Counted from the stretch's first letter, positions 8,547-17,363 are shown. The stretch is 64,000 nt of DNA from Thermohalobaculum sp039513195 (GCA_039513195.1 JBCCRM010000009.1:62001-126000), one strand, 5' to 3'. Numbers and translations: made by a program. Notes: generated by a model from the sequence alone, not told the origin.

Positions 8547-9383
8547 CTACGCCTGCCAAGGGGAGCCGAGGCGGGTGTGGCGATTAACGTCTTTGTAGAG
8601 CAGGTACCGAAAGCGCTCCGGCCCGGATGCATAGCAGGCCTGTGGGCAAAATGCGCGCAGCCAGAGGAAGTCGCCGGCCTGAACCTCCAGCCAGTCGCCG
8701 TTCAGCCGGTAGACTGCGCGTCCCTCCAGGACATAGAGCCCATGCTCCATCACATGAGTTTCTTCGAACTGGCTTACGGCGCCGGCAGCCAGCGTCACGA
8801 CTGTCACCGCCATATCGTGGCGAAGATCGGCTGGATCGACAAAGACTGTGGCGGTCCATCCCCCGTCGGTGTCAGGCATGGGGGCAGGTGGCGTGTGCCG
8901 TTCGCTGGCAAAGACGGGCGCGGGTGCCTCGACCCCGTCGACTTCTTCGTAGGCTTTGCGGATCCAGTGCAGGCGCGCCGGCTCCGCTCCCCAATTGCGC
9001 AGGGTCCAGTCGCTGTCGGGCGGCAGATAGGCGAAGCCGCCCGCTTCCATGCGATGCGTCTCGCCATCGATGATGACGGCAACTTGACCGGCCGCAAGGT
9101 AGAGCCCCGCCTCGGCGCCCTGGTCCGGTTCCGGGCGGTCGCTCCCGCCGCCGGGGGCGATCTCCAGCAGGTAATGCGAGAACGTCTCGGCAAAGCCTGA
9201 CAGCGGGCGTGCGAGGACCCAGACCTGTGTCTCTTCCCAGTGGGGCAGGCGGCTCGCCATGATGTCGCGCATGGCATCTGCAGGGATCATCGCATAGGCA
9301 TCAGTGAAGACCCCGCGGCCGGTCGCCAAGGCAGACCCCGGCGGCAAGCCATCCAGTGGCATTGCGTCGGGCGGGCCGCTCAC
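8547..9383 (-). CDS. allE: (S)-ureidoglycine aminohydrolase, bicupin
   Basis: This 278-residue double-cupin enzyme releases ammonia from (S)-ureidoglycine to give (S)-ureidoglycolate in allantoin catabolism. The C-terminal cupin carries the block I recall as near-invariant in E. coli YlbA/AllE: VSQFEETHVMEHGLYVLEG (metal ligands), VYRLNGDWLEVQAGDF, then WLRAFCPQACYASGP and YLLYKDVNRH at the end. The N-terminal cupin is the non-metal one. The gene is on the same strand as, and upstream of, the DMT transporter gene with a 151-bp gap. No allantoinase (allB) or allantoate amidohydrolase (allC) is recognisable in the window, so the enzyme stands apart from the rest of the pathway. Confidence 0.9.
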   Translation of the reverse strand: MSGPPDAMPLDGLPPGSALATGRGVFTDAYAMIPADAMRDIMASRLPHWEETQVWVLARPLSGFAETFSHYLLEIAPGGGSDRPEPDQGAEAGLYLAAGQVAVIIDGETHRMEAGGFAYLPPDSDWTLRNWGAEPARLHWIRKAYEEVDGVEAPAPVFASERHTPPAPMPDTDGGWTATVFVDPADLRHDMAVTVVTLAAGAVSQFEETHVMEHGLYVLEGRAVYRLNGDWLEVQAGDFLWLRAFCPQACYASGPERFRYLLYKDVNRHTRLGSPWQA

Positions 9384-9691
9384 GCTAGAGCCCCAACGGT
9401 GGATCTTGGCGCCATCAGCGTTCCCGGTGCCACGGCATCAACGCTGAAGCCGGGCTGTCCTGCCGAAGGGTTAGCCGGCCCATAGGCCGTTTCGTCCCGC
9501 ATTTCGCGCAAATGGCGCATTCAGTTTCGCTCCCCCTGTACCAGCCCTTCACCACAATGCGGTGATCCGGCGGTTTCGGCAAAAAAATCCTCCGCATGCG
9601 GGAACGTTGCTTCGGGGTCGCTGGCGGGCATTCGAGCGATTTGCCGCGCAGGGCGAACTGGCCCAAACCGGTGGCGGACTGCCGGGCTCTG
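9384..9691. other. Intergenic region between allE and repeat SR2 copy 1
   Basis: About 300 bases upstream of allE (transcribed leftward) with no convincing gene. Overlapping open frames on both strands here have no family motifs and are best explained by high GC. It should hold the allE promoter, but I could not pick a reliable -35/-10 pair. Downstream the SR2 repeat begins at 9692. Confidence 0.5.
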
Positions 9692-9862
9692 GGGCGCCGC
9701 GTTAGCCTCCCGGAACCTGGAGTGATCGGCGCGCGCGGCGGTCTTCCTATCCTGCGCTTGTGGCGCGGCCGCCGGGCGCACGGACCGTGCCACGAGCGCG
9801 TTGGGTTGCAGCGCGCCGCGGGCGCCTGTCGCGCCACGGGCAGAGCGCTCGACGCGGCGCCT
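9692..9862 (+). repeat. Structured dispersed repeat SR2, copy 1
   Basis: This 171-bp non-coding element has left arm GGGCGCCGCGTTAGCCTCC, then exactly 30 bases between CGCGT+1 and the core CGCGGCGGTCTTC, then GCGCGCCGCGGGCGC, and right arm GACGCGGCGCC. The two arms are partly complementary (10-bp inner match with further wobble pairs), weaker than in copy 4. It lies between allE and thiD, leaving 200 bases before the thiD start. It has the same orientation and spacing as the copies at 11378, 21845 and 45632. No hairpin like those preceding copies 2 and 4 is evident on its left. Confidence 0.75.
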
Positions 9863-10062
9863 TGTGGAGCTTGGAAGGTTTGGCGGTCCTCGTCGGCCCG
9901 GCTGAGCCTGGGATGGCGCGGCAGATCTGGGCCGCCCACCAAGTGCTGAGCCGTTGTCTGGGACGATGCCATATCTTCGGCCCGGGCGGGGTTGCTATGG
10001 CTGGCCTGCTCGGCGTCGGTCCTGGTAAGGAAGCCAAACAGAGGTAAGGTAGGGGGCGGCGG

Positions 10063-10869
10063 GTGATCCCGAACATTCTCAGCATCGCCGGCTCGGATCC
10101 CTCAGGCGGTGCGGGCATCCAGGCGGATTTGAAGTCGATCTCGGCCAATGGCGGCTATGCTATGGCGGCCCTGACCGCTTTGACCGCGCAGAACACGACA
10201 GCCGTGACCGGAGTAGAACTGGTTTCGCCAGCCTTTGTTGCGGCCCAAATCGATGCGGTTTTCGCCGATATCCGCGTCGACGCTGTGAAGATTGGGATGA
10301 TCGCGACTGCAGACATAGCTGCTGCAGTGGCCGACGCGCTGACCCGCCATGGCGCCCGCAATGTGGTGCTTGACCCAGTCATGGTGGCAAAGGGCGGCGA
10401 CCGGCTGTTGGCCGAGGATGCGGTGGCGGTGCTGCGTGACCGCCTGCTGCCTTTGGCGGATATCCTGACCCCCAATCTGCCGGAGGCGGCGGCCCTTCTC
10501 GGCGAGCCGGAGATCGTCGATGCGGGGGAAATGCAAGCGGGGGCGGCCCGGCTGCGCGATCTTGGTCCGAAGGCGATCCTTCTGAAAGGCGGTCACCTTT
10601 GCGGTACGGACAGCCCCGATGTTCTCGTTTCGGCGAGCGGGACGGCTTGGCTGAAAGGACCGCGGACCGCCACGCGCAACACCCATGGGACCGGCTGCAC
10701 GCTCTCCGCCGCGCTGGCCACGCAACTAGCGCGCACTGGGGATGTAAGCGCTGCCGCGGCGGCGGCCAAGGCCTATGTCGCCGGCGCTATTGCCGCCGCC
10801 GATCGGCTGAATGTCGGTCACGGGCACGGGCCCACAAATCATTTCCACGCGCTCTGGGTGGATCGCTGA
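10063..10869 (+). CDS. thiD: Hydroxymethylpyrimidine/phosphomethylpyrimidine kinase
   Basis: This 268-residue ribokinase-fold kinase makes HMP-diphosphate for thiamine synthesis by two successive phosphorylations. The N-terminal GSDPSGGAGIQADLKSI motif, the DPVMVAKGGDRLL segment near the middle and the C-terminal anion-hole motif NTHGTGCTLSAALA are diagnostic. The start is a GTG at 10063 following a G-rich stretch (AGGTAGGGGGCGG) that can serve as ribosome-binding site; length agrees with the family (about 260-270). It stands alone, with no other thi gene nearby and no recognisable TPP riboswitch upstream. Confidence 0.95.
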   Translation: MIPNILSIAGSDPSGGAGIQADLKSISANGGYAMAALTALTAQNTTAVTGVELVSPAFVAAQIDAVFADIRVDAVKIGMIATADIAAAVADALTRHGARNVVLDPVMVAKGGDRLLAEDAVAVLRDRLLPLADILTPNLPEAAALLGEPEIVDAGEMQAGAARLRDLGPKAILLKGGHLCGTDSPDVLVSASGTAWLKGPRTATRNTHGTGCTLSAALATQLARTGDVSAAAAAAKAYVAGAIAAADRLNVGHGHGPTNHFHALWVDR

Positions 10870-10883
10870 GGGGGCACTTCGAC

Positions 10884-10904
10884 CGCGCCAGCCGAGAGGG
10901 CGCG
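10884..10904 (+). terminator. Possible terminator hairpin after thiD
   Basis: CGCGCC and GGCGCG flank a 9-base loop, starting 15 bases after the thiD stop codon. No T-run follows, so intrinsic termination is uncertain. Confidence 0.3.
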
Positions 10905-11341
10905 TGCAAGCTTTGCAAGCCCGATCTGCAGCGATCAGGTGTCTTGGGCTCGTCTAGGCTCCGAGATGGCGTTCATCCGTGCGTCTGCGACTGACCACGA
11001 AGCGCGGCGAATTGAGCGGCATCGGAACAAGCTCGATCCCGGTGGGTTGGGATCCGGTGTTTCGGAGTGCGATCTGCGGTCACAGGTAGCAGCCGGTTAA
11101 ATGGGCTAAGCCCAGGCCATTCGGTGGGAGCCGCCGACAAGCTCTGCAGAGCGCGCCAGGGGATAGGGTGCTGTTCCCGGGCTCGATCTTTTATCTGAAG
11201 TTGAAGCGTGATGAGGAGCGGCAGGTTACGGTTGCATTCGATGGACCGCTAGCCACGCTGGACCGACAGGTTGGCTGTTTGGTTTGCCTATCGTGACGGT
11301 CAGGCACCGCCTTAGCTTCCATCGGCCGGCTCAGACTTCAC
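10905..11341. other. Intergenic region without a recognisable gene
   Basis: This stretch between thiD and repeat SR2 copy 2 has lower GC than its surroundings and no family-level coding match. One frame is open from 11090 to a TGA ending at 11296, with a possible GTG at 11168 giving VLFPGSIFYLKLKRDEERQ and onward. I do not recognise it and it lacks a good ribosome-binding site. It may be a decayed gene fragment. Confidence 0.4.
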
Positions 11342-11548
11342 CGGTTCCGCCGGGCGCCTTTCGGCGCCCGCCGTCCCGGGCGCCGCGTCTGTCTCCTGGC
11401 GGGTCGAAAGGTCAGTGCTCGCGGCGGTCTTCGGAACCGGCGTTTGTGGCAACGCTGCGGGCGCATGGGGCGGTCCCATCAGCGCCAAAGCCGGCAAGCC
11501 GCCGCGTGCGCAGATGGCGCCACCTGCCGGATGGCAGACGCGGCGGCC
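11342..11548 (+). repeat. Structured dispersed repeat SR2, copy 2
   Basis: The paired-arm unit spans 11378-11548 (171 bp). The left arm is GGGCGCCGCGTCTGTCTCC; the core CGCGGCGGTCTTCGG follows after the invariant 30-base spacing; the right arm contains GGCAGACGCGGCGG. Nineteen of 22 arm positions can pair (two as G-U). Just upstream, after GGTTCCGC, a hairpin at 11351-11370 (8-bp stem, TTTC loop) occupies the position of the 17-bp hairpin in copy 4, with a different stem sequence. The copy ends 190 bases before the xdhC-like start. Confidence 0.78.
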
Positions 11549-11738
11549 AGGACGCGGCGGGCACCGCCGCGGAATACCGGTATGACGCTTACCTGTCGGT
11601 CTTAGTCACCCTCGGTCGCTGGCCACAGGGCGTTGCGGACCCGGAAAGCATTGATTTGTCCGCTGCAACAGCCTTTGTCTAAAGGGTAGCCAGGCGACGG
11701 ATCCAGTGTCAGTCGCGCGCGCCAGGGAGGCCCAGATC

Positions 11739-12767
11739 ATGAACATTGCCGATCACGACCGGATCCCGGAGATCGCTCTAGGCTGGCATCGCGCCGGTAA
11801 GGCCGTAGCGCTGGCCACCGTCGTGCAGACCTGGGGCTCGGCGCCCCGGCCCGTGGGGGCACAGCTCGCCATCTCGTCGGAGTCGGAGATCATGGGCTCC
11901 GTCTCGGGCGGATGCGTCGAGGCGGCCGTGGTCGCCGAGGCTCTCGACGCCATTCAAGACGGGACCTGCCGGATCCTGGAATTCGGCGTTTCGGATCATG
12001 AGGCCTTCGCGGTCGGCCTGGCCTGCGGTGGAACGATTCGCGTTATGGTCGAGCCGATTGGAAAGGGAGCCGGGATAGAGGCCGATATGCTCGCCGATCT
12101 GACTGCGGCGAGAGCGGACCGGACGCCGGTTTCCCTGGTGACCGACACAACCGATTGGACCCGGCACTTGCTGGCCTATTCGGAAATGCCTGCGCGATTC
12201 GACGCGGACCGTTCGGGTTTCGACGAGCAAGGCCGGCGTTTCACCGCGATCCATAACCCTCCGCTGCGCCTCGCGATCGTCGGCGCGGCCCATATCTCCC
12301 AACCCCTGGTTTTGATGGCAAAAGCCGCCGGCTATGACATCACGCTGATCGATCCGCGGGAGGCCTTTGCGGCTGAGGCAAGGTTTCCGGGAGAGCGTCT
12401 GGTCCATGACTGGCCGGATGTGGCCCTCGCGGGCCATGGGCTCGACATCCGCACGGCAGTGGTCGCGCTCTCGCATGACCCCAAACTCGACGACCCGGCG
12501 CTGACCGCGGCCATTGCATCGCCGGTTTTCTATATCGGAGCGCTCGGGTCGACCCGAACCCACGCCAAACGGGTCGCACGGCTGACCGAACAGGGGTTTT
12601 CGGTGGACCAGATCGCCAGGATCGAGGCCCCGATCGGCCTCGATATCGGTGCCAAATCGCCGGCCGAAATCGCGATTGCGATCCTCGCCCAGATGACCGA
12701 GCGCCTCCGTCGACCTGAAACCCGCGCCGGCGCTGCGATGCCGACGAGCGAAGGGTTCGCCGCGTGA
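11739..12767 (+). CDS. XdhC/CoxI family molybdoenzyme maturation factor
   Basis: This 342-residue protein has an N-terminal XdhC_CoxI domain (ALATVVQTWGSAPRPVGAQL, then MGSVSGGCVEAAVVAEA, about residues 22-75) and a C-terminal Rossmann-like XdhC_C domain (LAIVGAAHISQPLVLMAKAAGYDITLIDPR, then YIGALGSTRTHAKR). Such proteins bind and sulfurate molybdenum cofactor for xanthine dehydrogenase or CO-dehydrogenase-like hydroxylases. The ATG at 11739 is preferred over a GTG 33 bases upstream because GGGAGG lies 9 bases before it. It overlaps the next gene by 4 bases (GTGA). No molybdenum hydroxylase subunits are in the window, so the client enzyme is unknown. Confidence 0.88.
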   Translation: MNIADHDRIPEIALGWHRAGKAVALATVVQTWGSAPRPVGAQLAISSESEIMGSVSGGCVEAAVVAEALDAIQDGTCRILEFGVSDHEAFAVGLACGGTIRVMVEPIGKGAGIEADMLADLTAARADRTPVSLVTDTTDWTRHLLAYSEMPARFDADRSGFDEQGRRFTAIHNPPLRLAIVGAAHISQPLVLMAKAAGYDITLIDPREAFAAEARFPGERLVHDWPDVALAGHGLDIRTAVVALSHDPKLDDPALTAAIASPVFYIGALGSTRTHAKRVARLTEQGFSVDQIARIEAPIGLDIGAKSPAEIAIAILAQMTERLRRPETRAGAAMPTSEGFAA

Positions 12768-14407
12768 AATTCGGTTCGGTCCCCGTCGCCGAGGCAGAAG
12801 GTGCGATCCTGGCGCATTCCATCGGCTTCCCGGGCGGGCGGCTCAAAAAGGGCCGGGTTCTTTGCCGGGAGGACCTGGAACAGCTAGCCGCAGCTGGACT
12901 GTCGGAAATTACCGTAGCAGAGATCGAGCCGGGCGACGTCTCGGAAGATCGTGCCGCAGCCCGCATCGCCGCTGCCCTGGCGCCGGAGCCGGAGACCCTC
13001 GGCCTGACCATGTCGGAGCCCTTCACCGGGCGTGTAAATTTTTATGCCGAGAAGTCCGGAGTGATGATCGTCGACCCGGCGACGGTGTCACGGCTGAACC
13101 GGATCGACGAGGCCGTGACGCTCGCAACGGTCGACAACTATGCCCGCGTGGCCGCCAGGCAGATGATCGCTACGGTCAAGATCATTCCCTATTCAGCGCC
13201 GGAGTCTGCGGTGGCGGAGGCTGTGTCGGTGATCGCTGCAAAGGGTCCGCCGCTGCGGGTGCACTCTGTGGCGCTCCGCACTGCGGGGCTGATCCTTACC
13301 CGGACGCCGGGAATGGCAGACAAGGTGGTGGCAAAAGGCGCCGAGGCGGTGCGCGCCCGGCTCCGCGCGCTTGGCATTGCGCTTTCCGGCGAGGCGGTCG
13401 TCCCCCATGACACGATGTCCCTCGCCGCTGCCCTGACCGGAATGTCAGGCGAGGTCGTGCTAATTTTAACAGGTTCGGCGACATCTGACCGCCAAGATGT
13501 TGGACCGAAAGCGCTTCGCGAGGCCGGTGGTGCGCTGACCCGCTTCGGCATGCCAGTCGACCCCGGCAACCTCCTGTTCCTCGGCCAAATCGGCCACCGC
13601 CCGGTGATCGGCCTGCCCGGCTGTGCCCGCTCGCCGAAGCTCAATGGTGCCGACTGGGTGCTGGAACGGGTCGCATGCGGGCTCGAGGTTACGGCCGCCG
13701 AGATCGGGGCAATGGGGGTCGGCGGGCTTCTCAAGGAAATCCCCTCGCGCCCGGCACCGCGCGCCGGCGAGGCAGAACCGGCCACCGGCCGCCGCCCGTG
13801 GGTGTCGGCTGTGTTGCTCGCCGCCGGCCAATCTTCGCGCATGGGGGACCGCGACAAGCTGTTGGAGCCGGTGGCGGGACAAGCCGTGCTGCGGAGGCTC
13901 GCCGAAACCCTCGCTTCAAGCGGTGCCGAGGAGGTGATCGCCGTGTTGCGGCCCGAGGATCTGGCGCGTCGCCGGGTCCTCGCCGACGCCGCGGTCAGGG
14001 TCACCGAGAACCCCCGGGCGGCAGAGGGGATGGGCACTTCTATCGCTGCAGGGGTTGTCGCCGCCAGTCCTGCGGCGGAGGCGGTGTTGATCGCTCTCGC
14101 CGACATGCCGGAGGTGACTGCCCAGCATATCAATCGGATGATCGCTGCGTTCGATCCCGCCGAGGGCCGGGCGATCGTCCGCGCTGTGGCCGAGGACGGG
14201 ACGCCTGGCCATCCGGTGTTGTTCAGCAAGCGCTTCTTCGAGGGTCTACGCGGCTTAGGTGGAGATAATGGCGCGCGGGAGATCCTGCGCGAAAATGCCG
14301 ACTTTATCGTCGACGTGCCTCTGCCCGGGCGTGTGGCGGTCACCGATCTCGACACACCGCAAGACTGGGCCGCCTGGAGAGCCGGATCGACAGCAGGGCC
14401 GGGATAG
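12764..14407 (+). CDS. Fused molybdopterin-binding (MoeA/CinA-like) and MobA-like nucleotidyltransferase protein
   Basis: This 547-residue protein joins two cofactor domains. Residues about 1-340 resemble the molybdopterin-binding MoeA/CinA type (VAEAEGAILAHSI at the start; ILTGSATSDRQDVGPKAL and GLPGCARSPKLNGADWVL in the middle). Residues about 345-540 are a MobA-like NTP transferase (VSAVLLAAGQSSRMGDRDKLL, then ALADMPEVTAQHINRMI and GTPGHPVLFSKRFF), similar to CTP:molybdopterin cytidylyltransferases. It probably inserts Mo and attaches CMP for a xanthine-dehydrogenase-family enzyme. The GTG start overlaps the XdhC-like gene by 4 bases, so the two are co-translated. Confidence 0.87.
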   Translation: MKFGSVPVAEAEGAILAHSIGFPGGRLKKGRVLCREDLEQLAAAGLSEITVAEIEPGDVSEDRAAARIAAALAPEPETLGLTMSEPFTGRVNFYAEKSGVMIVDPATVSRLNRIDEAVTLATVDNYARVAARQMIATVKIIPYSAPESAVAEAVSVIAAKGPPLRVHSVALRTAGLILTRTPGMADKVVAKGAEAVRARLRALGIALSGEAVVPHDTMSLAAALTGMSGEVVLILTGSATSDRQDVGPKALREAGGALTRFGMPVDPGNLLFLGQIGHRPVIGLPGCARSPKLNGADWVLERVACGLEVTAAEIGAMGVGGLLKEIPSRPAPRAGEAEPATGRRPWVSAVLLAAGQSSRMGDRDKLLEPVAGQAVLRRLAETLASSGAEEVIAVLRPEDLARRRVLADAAVRVTENPRAAEGMGTSIAAGVVAASPAAEAVLIALADMPEVTAQHINRMIAAFDPAEGRAIVRAVAEDGTPGHPVLFSKRFFEGLRGLGGDNGAREILRENADFIVDVPLPGRVAVTDLDTPQDWAAWRAGSTAGPG

Positions 14408-14438
14408 GCGGCGATGGCGTTCCGCTTTGCTCGTCGAG

Positions 14439-14459
14439 GCCCCGGGTCGAACCCGGGGC
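14439..14459. terminator. Hairpin between convergent genes, likely bidirectional terminator
   Basis: A perfect 9-bp stem (GCCCCGGGT / ACCCGGGGC) with a CGA loop lies in the 92-base gap between the convergent mobA-like fusion and the gene ending at 14500. It lacks a T-run but is well placed to separate both transcripts. Confidence 0.5.
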
Positions 14460-14499
14460 AATGCTCGGTCACTAGGCGGCGCCGAACCGCCCCAGCGGG

Positions 14500-15483
14500 T
14501 CAGCGCGAGACCAGAACCAGGGTCAGGCTCTCCTCGCCGCGGTGGAGCCGCATGGCATCGCGGCCGATCGCCGTCACGCGCCAGCCCTCGATCTCTTGCC
14601 CGACAGCCAGTCTTTCGAACCGGCCATTGGGGAGGCGGAGCAGCGCCTGACGGCCAAGGGTGAAGTCGATAACCCCAACCAGGGCCGCCCGGTCCAGCGG
14701 CAAATGCGTCTCGAGCGACGCCTGCCTGAGGCCGGGCGCCTCGCTGCGGTCTATACCCGGCAGCGGGCGCGACTGATGCAGCATGCGGATATCGACCCGT
14801 GCTGCCGGGGCGAGCGCGTAATCCTCCTCGGTCGGGTCCGGTTCAGGCTCCAACAGGGCGCGCCGCGGCGGCACGATGATCGGCTCCTCCTCCTTGAACG
14901 GCTGGGCGGCGGTGCCGCGCACCGGTGGTGACGCCGCGGCAACCGGGGCCGCTGCGTCGAGGGGCGCCTGCCTCTCAACCGCTCCACGAAGCGATGCCGG
15001 ACCCGAGCTGCCGCCATCGGGCGTCTCCGTCGCGGCCAATGCTACTTCAGGGGCCTCAGGCGGGTCCGCAGGTAAAGGGTCCGTCGACACCTCGTCCAAG
15101 TGGGCCTCACGCAGGGCCTTGCCGACTTCCGCATTGAGCGCGGCGACGTCGGGGACTCCAACCACCTCTGTCGGCGCCTCGGCCCCGGGGCGTGCACGCG
15201 GGACCGGTGCGAGCGCCGCGGCGTTGCGTTCGCCCTCAGTGTCGGTCGTCTCCGCCTCTGCGGTCTCGGCGGGTGGCACGCCCCCTTGCGCGCGGTTGGG
15301 GGCAGGATGGGGCATGGGCGAGGCTGAGAGTTCAGCCGCATCGCCGTTCTCGGTTGCCGCCACCGCATCCCCCGGGAACAACACCATGGCGAGCACCATC
15401 GCTGCGGCGAGTGCCGCGGCGGATCTGTGCGGCACCCATCTTTCGACGGTTGCACCGGTGTCTGACAGTCGCGCTTTGGTCAT
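14500..15483 (-). CDS. PilP/GspC-like periplasmic protein of Rhodobacterales, function unknown
   Basis: This protein of about 327 residues begins with a hydrophobic segment (AAALAAAMVLAMVLFPGDAVAA) that is a signal peptide or anchor. A long Ala/Pro/Glu-rich low-complexity middle follows, then a compact C-terminal domain of about 65 residues: LVGVIDFTLGRQALLRLPNGRFERLAVGQEIEGWRVTAIGRDAM. That domain resembles the PilP/GspC homology region that binds a secretin, and I recall similar endings in hypothetical proteins of this order. No pilus or type II secretion gene is near. The start is uncertain: the frame is open to an ATG at 15573, and 15483 is chosen because it places the signal near the N-terminus. 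Confidence 0.6.
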   Translation of the reverse strand: MTKARLSDTGATVERWVPHRSAAALAAAMVLAMVLFPGDAVAATENGDAAELSASPMPHPAPNRAQGGVPPAETAEAETTDTEGERNAAALAPVPRARPGAEAPTEVVGVPDVAALNAEVGKALREAHLDEVSTDPLPADPPEAPEVALAATETPDGGSSGPASLRGAVERQAPLDAAAPVAAASPPVRGTAAQPFKEEEPIIVPPRRALLEPEPDPTEEDYALAPAARVDIRMLHQSRPLPGIDRSEAPGLRQASLETHLPLDRAALVGVIDFTLGRQALLRLPNGRFERLAVGQEIEGWRVTAIGRDAMRLHRGEESLTLVLVSR

Positions 15484-15801
15484 GCTGGTGCCGGTGGGGC
15501 GCATCTCCCCCCGCCACCCCGGCGTTAAAGAACGCACAGGTGGCCATGACCCACTTAGCTGGATCTGCTCCATCTCTCGGTTCTGCCTTTTGTTATTACT
15601 GCCTCGAATGACCCGCCTACAGCCGATCTAACGCCAGCCTCCACGAATCATCTTGACATAGTAACCGATTGCCCTGGGCTTGGGGAGAGTTTTCCACAGA
15701 GATCGCGGGCGCTTGCGCGGCGAAGCGGCCACGGGCATAGAAGATCCCGAAAACACAGCGTGCCGGTTCACCGGTCGGCGGGGCGAGAGATGGAGAGAGG
15801 G

Positions 15802-16407
15802 ATGGCGGAGAACACGGCGAAGCCGGTTTTGTCCGAGGCGGTGCTGCCGCAGCGGGGACAGGCGCTGTGGATGAAGCGCTTGGCGTTGGTGCTCTTGGGT
15901 GTCACGGCGCTGGCCGTCGCGGCAAAGATTAAGGTGCCGCTATGGCCGTCGCCGGTGCCGATCACTCTGGGCACCTTTGCGGTGTTGACCATTGGCGCTG
16001 CCTATGGCCCGCGGCTGGGTTTCGTGACCATCCTCGCCTATTTGGCTGTCGGCGCGGTCGGGATGGATGTATTCGCCAATTCCTCTGCCGAGACGTACGG
16101 GCTCGGCTACATGATGGGTGGTACCGGCGGCTATTTGGCGGGCTATGTCTTGGCGGGGCTAACGCTTGGCGTCCTCGCCCGGCGTGGCTGGGACCGCAAC
16201 GTGGCTTGGATGGCGCTCGCGATGCTGATCGGCAACCTGGTAATCTATGTGCCTGGGGTCCTGTGGCTGCACCAGTTCACCAGCGGCTGGACGCAGACCC
16301 TCGATTGGGGCCTGATCCCGTATCTGATCGGCGACGGGCTGAAATTGGCGCTGGCGGCGCTGCTTTTGCCGGCCGCCTGGCGGATGGTCGGAGAGGCTAG
16401 GGGCTGA
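15802..16407 (+). CDS. bioY: Biotin transporter BioY (ECF S-component)
   Basis: This integral membrane biotin-binding subunit of about 201 residues has six hydrophobic segments. The BioY motifs are clear: KVPLWPSPVPITLGTFAVL, AAYGPRLGFVTILAYLAVGAVGM, the binding-site stretch GGTGGYLAGYVLAG and IGNLVIYVPGVLWL. ATGs at 15790 and 15802 are both possible; 15802 has GAGAGAGGG directly before it. No bioM/bioN genes accompany it, so it either works alone or uses an ECF module elsewhere. Upstream, TTGACA at 15652 could be a -35 box but I see no matching -10. Confidence 0.93.
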   Translation: MAENTAKPVLSEAVLPQRGQALWMKRLALVLLGVTALAVAAKIKVPLWPSPVPITLGTFAVLTIGAAYGPRLGFVTILAYLAVGAVGMDVFANSSAETYGLGYMMGGTGGYLAGYVLAGLTLGVLARRGWDRNVAWMALAMLIGNLVIYVPGVLWLHQFTSGWTQTLDWGLIPYLIGDGLKLALAALLLPAAWRMVGEARG

Positions 16408-16454
16408 CGCGTGCATCGTCCGGCGCGCGTTGACCGCCGGCTGCCCGGCCCCAG

Positions 16455-17363
16455 ATGCCGGGCATGCTGCCGATTGTCCACCACCCCGATTACGAGGCGC
16501 CGCTGCGCCCCGGCCACCGCTTTCCGATGTCGAAATACGGCTATTTGCGCGAGGCGCTGATCGATCGCGGCCTGATGGACCGGGGGCGATATCTGAGCCC
16601 GGCGCCGGCCTCCGAAGGCCAGGTCGCTTTGGCCCATGACCCCGCCTATGTGGCCCGCGTCTTCGGGTTGAGCCTGGAGGCTGCCGAGGTCAAACGGATT
16701 GGCCTGCCCGGCACGGCGCGGGTGGCGCGACGGGCCCGGCTCTCTGCGGCGGGGACCCTGCTGGCGGCGTGGCTCGCCTTGGAGCACGGCATCGCCTGCA
16801 ATGCCGCAGGCGGGTCCCACCATGCCGGGCCGGAAGGCGGCGCCGGGTTCTGCGTGTTCAACGATGTCGCGGTGGCGATAGCCAATCTGCTTGCCCATGG
16901 TGTCGCGGCACCGGTTCTGGTTGTCGATGCGGATGTCCACCAGGGCGACGGCACCGCGCGGGTCTTCGCCGGCGACCCGAGGGTATTCACCCTCTCTGTC
17001 CATGCCGAGAAAAACTATCCGCAGGAGAAGGCGCGCTCGGATCTCGATATCGGCCTGCCGGATCGCACTGGGGACGGGGCCTATCTTGCGGCGCTAAATG
17101 CGGCCCTGGATGAGGCTTTGGACCGGGTGGCGCCGAAGCTCGTCTTCTACAATGCCGGGGTCGATGTGTGGGAAGGCGACCGGCTCGGCCGACTGGCGGT
17201 CTCCGTGGACGGCATTCGGGCCCGGGATGCCGCCGTGATCGCGCGGATCCGGGGGGCGGGCCTGCCTTTGGTCGGTGTGATCGGTGGCGGCTATGACGAT
17301 GACCCGGCGCGACTGGCGTCGCGGCATGCGATCCTGTTCGAGGAGGCGGCGCGGGTCGGCTGA
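16455..17363 (+). CDS. Histone-deacetylase family protein
   Basis: This 302-residue zinc amidohydrolase is of the HDAC/AcuC/acetylpolyamine amidohydrolase superfamily. Active-site features are present: the HH pair in AGGSHHAGPEGGAGFC (about residues 116-131), zinc ligands in VVDADVHQGDGTA and the later aspartate in VFYNAGVDVWEGD; the C-terminal GGGYDDD replaces the usual catalytic GGGY. N-terminal RFPMSKYGYLREALIDRG is typical of the short bacterial/class IV-like group. It is convergent with the polyamine importer genes, which makes acetylated polyamines a possible substrate (inference only). Confidence 0.88.
   Translation: MPGMLPIVHHPDYEAPLRPGHRFPMSKYGYLREALIDRGLMDRGRYLSPAPASEGQVALAHDPAYVARVFGLSLEAAEVKRIGLPGTARVARRARLSAAGTLLAAWLALEHGIACNAAGGSHHAGPEGGAGFCVFNDVAVAIANLLAHGVAAPVLVVDADVHQGDGTARVFAGDPRVFTLSVHAEKNYPQEKARSDLDIGLPDRTGDGAYLAALNAALDEALDRVAPKLVFYNAGVDVWEGDRLGRLAVSVDGIRARDAAVIARIRGAGLPLVGVIGGGYDDDPARLASRHAILFEEAARVG

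Noticed and set aside
9863..10062. TPP riboswitch upstream of thiD
   Set aside because: I looked for the conserved CUGAGA and ACCUGA-type elements and did not find them in the right order.
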